Assembly: GCA_937974275.1 (NCBI GenBank)
Contig: CALJIF010000032.1
Span: forward strand, 4,511 to 68,510
Length of the DNA stretch: 64,000 bases
Direction: 5' to 3'
From: an uncultured Flavobacteriales bacterium
GTDB lineage: Bacteria > Bacteroidota > Bacteroidia > Palsa-965
In this document: positions 62,739 to 64,000 of the stretch, in pieces
Layout: each line of letters begins with the position of its first letter
How positions within the stretch are numbered: position 1 is the first letter of the stretch
Program-made: the position numbers and the translations under genes
Notes under the pieces: generated by a model
What the model was told of the DNA's origin: nothing
The model's database searches: none
The model's input: only the letters and a program-made list of their open reading frames with translations

Positions 62739-64000
62739 ATGCGCAAACGGGTTGTTCAACTTACTGTCTTTTCATGTATTGCACTGTTGGCAGTGTTCCT
62801 GTTTCGTCCGTTAGGAGCGGGATTCGAAGCCTACGATTTTCAACCGCTGAACAATTGGAAAAGTTCTTCCGATTCTTTCCTTGTTGACCTTAGCAACGCC
62901 GTGCAACGCGGGATCGAAATTCCAACGGTGCGTCAACTGCCCGGAGGTAAATTCACCTTCTCGTTTAAAGTGAAACACCAACGCATTCTTGGTGGTAAGC
63001 TGTTTTACAAAATTTACTACCAGAACGAAACCTACAAATACAAAGAGTTTGACGTTGCCAACGGATTTAATTACGAAAATCCGGATAGTTGGTTAAACTT
63101 TTACGGAAGCTGGGAAGAAACAAGTCAAGGCTTTCATGCCACACCGGATTTGTCGTGGAACGAAGAAGTGACCATCACAGATTCCTTCGCAATTATCGGA
63201 AATCCGCGCAATGAAGAAAAATACTTTGGCTCTGCTGAAGCACATGGCGTTTCGGAATCGGATATACAAGGGCAAATGGCAAAAATGCGCCGCGACAGCA
63301 CCTGGGTAAAATCTTTGCGCGAAAAAGCGACAGCGAGCAACATTTCGCTGGAAGAACAATTGTATCGTGATGCAGTATGGCAATTGCATAAAGATTTACA
63401 AGGGGTAACTGAAAATCAACGCTGGCGCAGGAATCCGCGCATGGGGGAATATAAGTTTTTCGTAGTCGTTGGAACCGAAAGCAGCATTAAAGATTTACCG
63501 GTGTCGGTACAAAATGTTGCACGTCCGGAATTGGATGGACGCTACATGAATCCGTTCTTCTATTTTTTGTATGGCCCGGGATCGAAGAACAAAAATATTG
63601 CCGTGCTCACGACAGAGCGCACACTGCGAGCCGAAATGCGCATTACGCCTCAATCGGGAGTGTATGTCAATCCGTTCAACTTTCTTGAGAATCCTCCCGA
63701 CCGATCGGCGTTGTGCAATACTTGCGGCATCGAAAATTCACTATTTGAAAGTGCCGGTTTTGCACAGTACGTCCATTACAATGATCCTAAACAAAACGGA
63801 TCGTTCGTTCCTGTGAGTGCGGATGTGGCAGGCACCTTGTATTCGCAGGAAGACTACCAAAAAAATAGAACGGCGTTCCAGCCCGAACAACTTATTCGTG
63901 ATCGTTTCTACACTACGAAACGTCCTTGCTCGACAGTGTATTTCGATAGCACATCACAAGCTATTGTGCTGTCTAACCCCGGCAATGAAGATAATTCATT
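62739..64000 (+). CDS. Exported protein, 420+ aa, cut by window end, unknown function
   Basis: Open from ATG 62739 to the end of the window with no in-frame stop, so the C-terminus is missing. The N-terminus is hydrophobic (LTVFSCIALLAVFLF) and acts as signal or anchor. Beta-strand-rich stretches follow (GGKFTFSFKVKHQRILGGKL, EYKFFVVVGTESS). CNTCGIENSLF near residue 327 is a CxxC pair. No family recognised; the protein could be a surface or polysaccharide-processing protein. It is 29 bases downstream of queA. Confidence 0.75.
   Translation, partial: MRKRVVQLTVFSCIALLAVFLFRPLGAGFEAYDFQPLNNWKSSSDSFLVDLSNAVQRGIEIPTVRQLPGGKFTFSFKVKHQRILGGKLFYKIYYQNETYKYKEFDVANGFNYENPDSWLNFYGSWEETSQGFHATPDLSWNEEVTITDSFAIIGNPRNEEKYFGSAEAHGVSESDIQGQMAKMRRDSTWVKSLREKATASNISLEEQLYRDAVWQLHKDLQGVTENQRWRRNPRMGEYKFFVVVGTESSIKDLPVSVQNVARPELDGRYMNPFFYFLYGPGSKNKNIAVLTTERTLRAEMRITPQSGVYVNPFNFLENPPDRSALCNTCGIENSLFESAGFAQYVHYNDPKQNGSFVPVSADVAGTLYSQEDYQKNRTAFQPEQLIRDRFYTTKRPCSTVYFDSTSQAIVLSNPGNEDNS

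Overview
The window is a gene-dense stretch of a Bacteroidota chromosome. The evidence is a 2.7-kDa-scale repeat adhesin (about 2,740 residues) with SprB-type repeats and a gliding-motility (CHU_C / type B) C-terminal sorting domain, a PorP/SprF partner, a second secreted protein with a type A T9SS tail, DUF2723, DUF2490 and DUF4397 proteins, and repeated use of the Bacteroidota promoter element TAnnTTTG. The genus cannot be told from the window. No phage, insertion sequence or CRISPR array was seen.

Layout. 1-0.9 kb: the 3' end of rpoN (sigma-54), a PAP2-like membrane protein and a small GTG-started gene. 1-10.2 kb: the giant SprB-repeat adhesin and its PorP/SprF partner. 10.2-16.2 kb: acetyltransferase, a CstB-like persulfide dioxygenase-sulfurtransferase, a polysaccharide deacetylase and a DUF2723 membrane protein. 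16.3-19.8 kb: tRNA-Gln(UUG) with promoter and terminator, then panD, a flippase-like protein, rfaE2 and radA. 19.8-26.4 kb: a histidine kinase, MarC, a coiled-coil secreted protein and a propeller/SpoIIE signalling protein.

26.4-33.85 kb (minus strand) is a sulfur-assimilation operon: sulfite reductase, uroporphyrinogen-III methyltransferase, a DUF2490 outer-membrane protein, a siroheme synthase fused to a TauE/SafE transporter, APS/PAPS reductase and homoserine dehydrogenase. These carry sulfate-derived sulfur to sulfide, make the siroheme the reductase needs, and supply the homoserine branch for methionine. Its 5' leader is the most interesting part of the window. Downstream of one promoter lie two short reading frames in series, both crowded with Met and Cys codons (16 codons: MMNNNLNMMMNCCMNP; 36 codons with a core SSYMCMCMCMCCCAN). 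Each is followed by a strong intrinsic terminator and by a segment able to form a competing antiterminator. I read this as a tandem ribosome-mediated attenuator that senses methionine/cysteine charging; neither frame is long enough to be called by usual gene finding.

33.9-41.9 kb: small membrane protein, B12-binding mutase subunit, large NtrY-like kinase, TMTC-like glycosyltransferase with TPRs, a small conserved protein, SlyD-like isomerase. 42-44 kb: methionine aminotransferase plus omega-amidase (methionine salvage). 44-47.4 kb: small conserved protein, serine hydrolase, lipB, phosphoglucose/phosphomannose isomerase. 47.5-53.8 kb: DUF4397 secreted protein, a coiled-coil protein, DUF502, MmcQ/YjbR, cyclase-family, SDR and MBL-fold proteins. 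53.8-61.4 kb: an extracellular-polysaccharide block (Wzz-like, O-antigen ligase, FkbM methyltransferase, GT87, a CxxCH protein, GT39). 61.5-64 kb: queA with a near-leaderless promoter, and a secreted protein cut by the window end.
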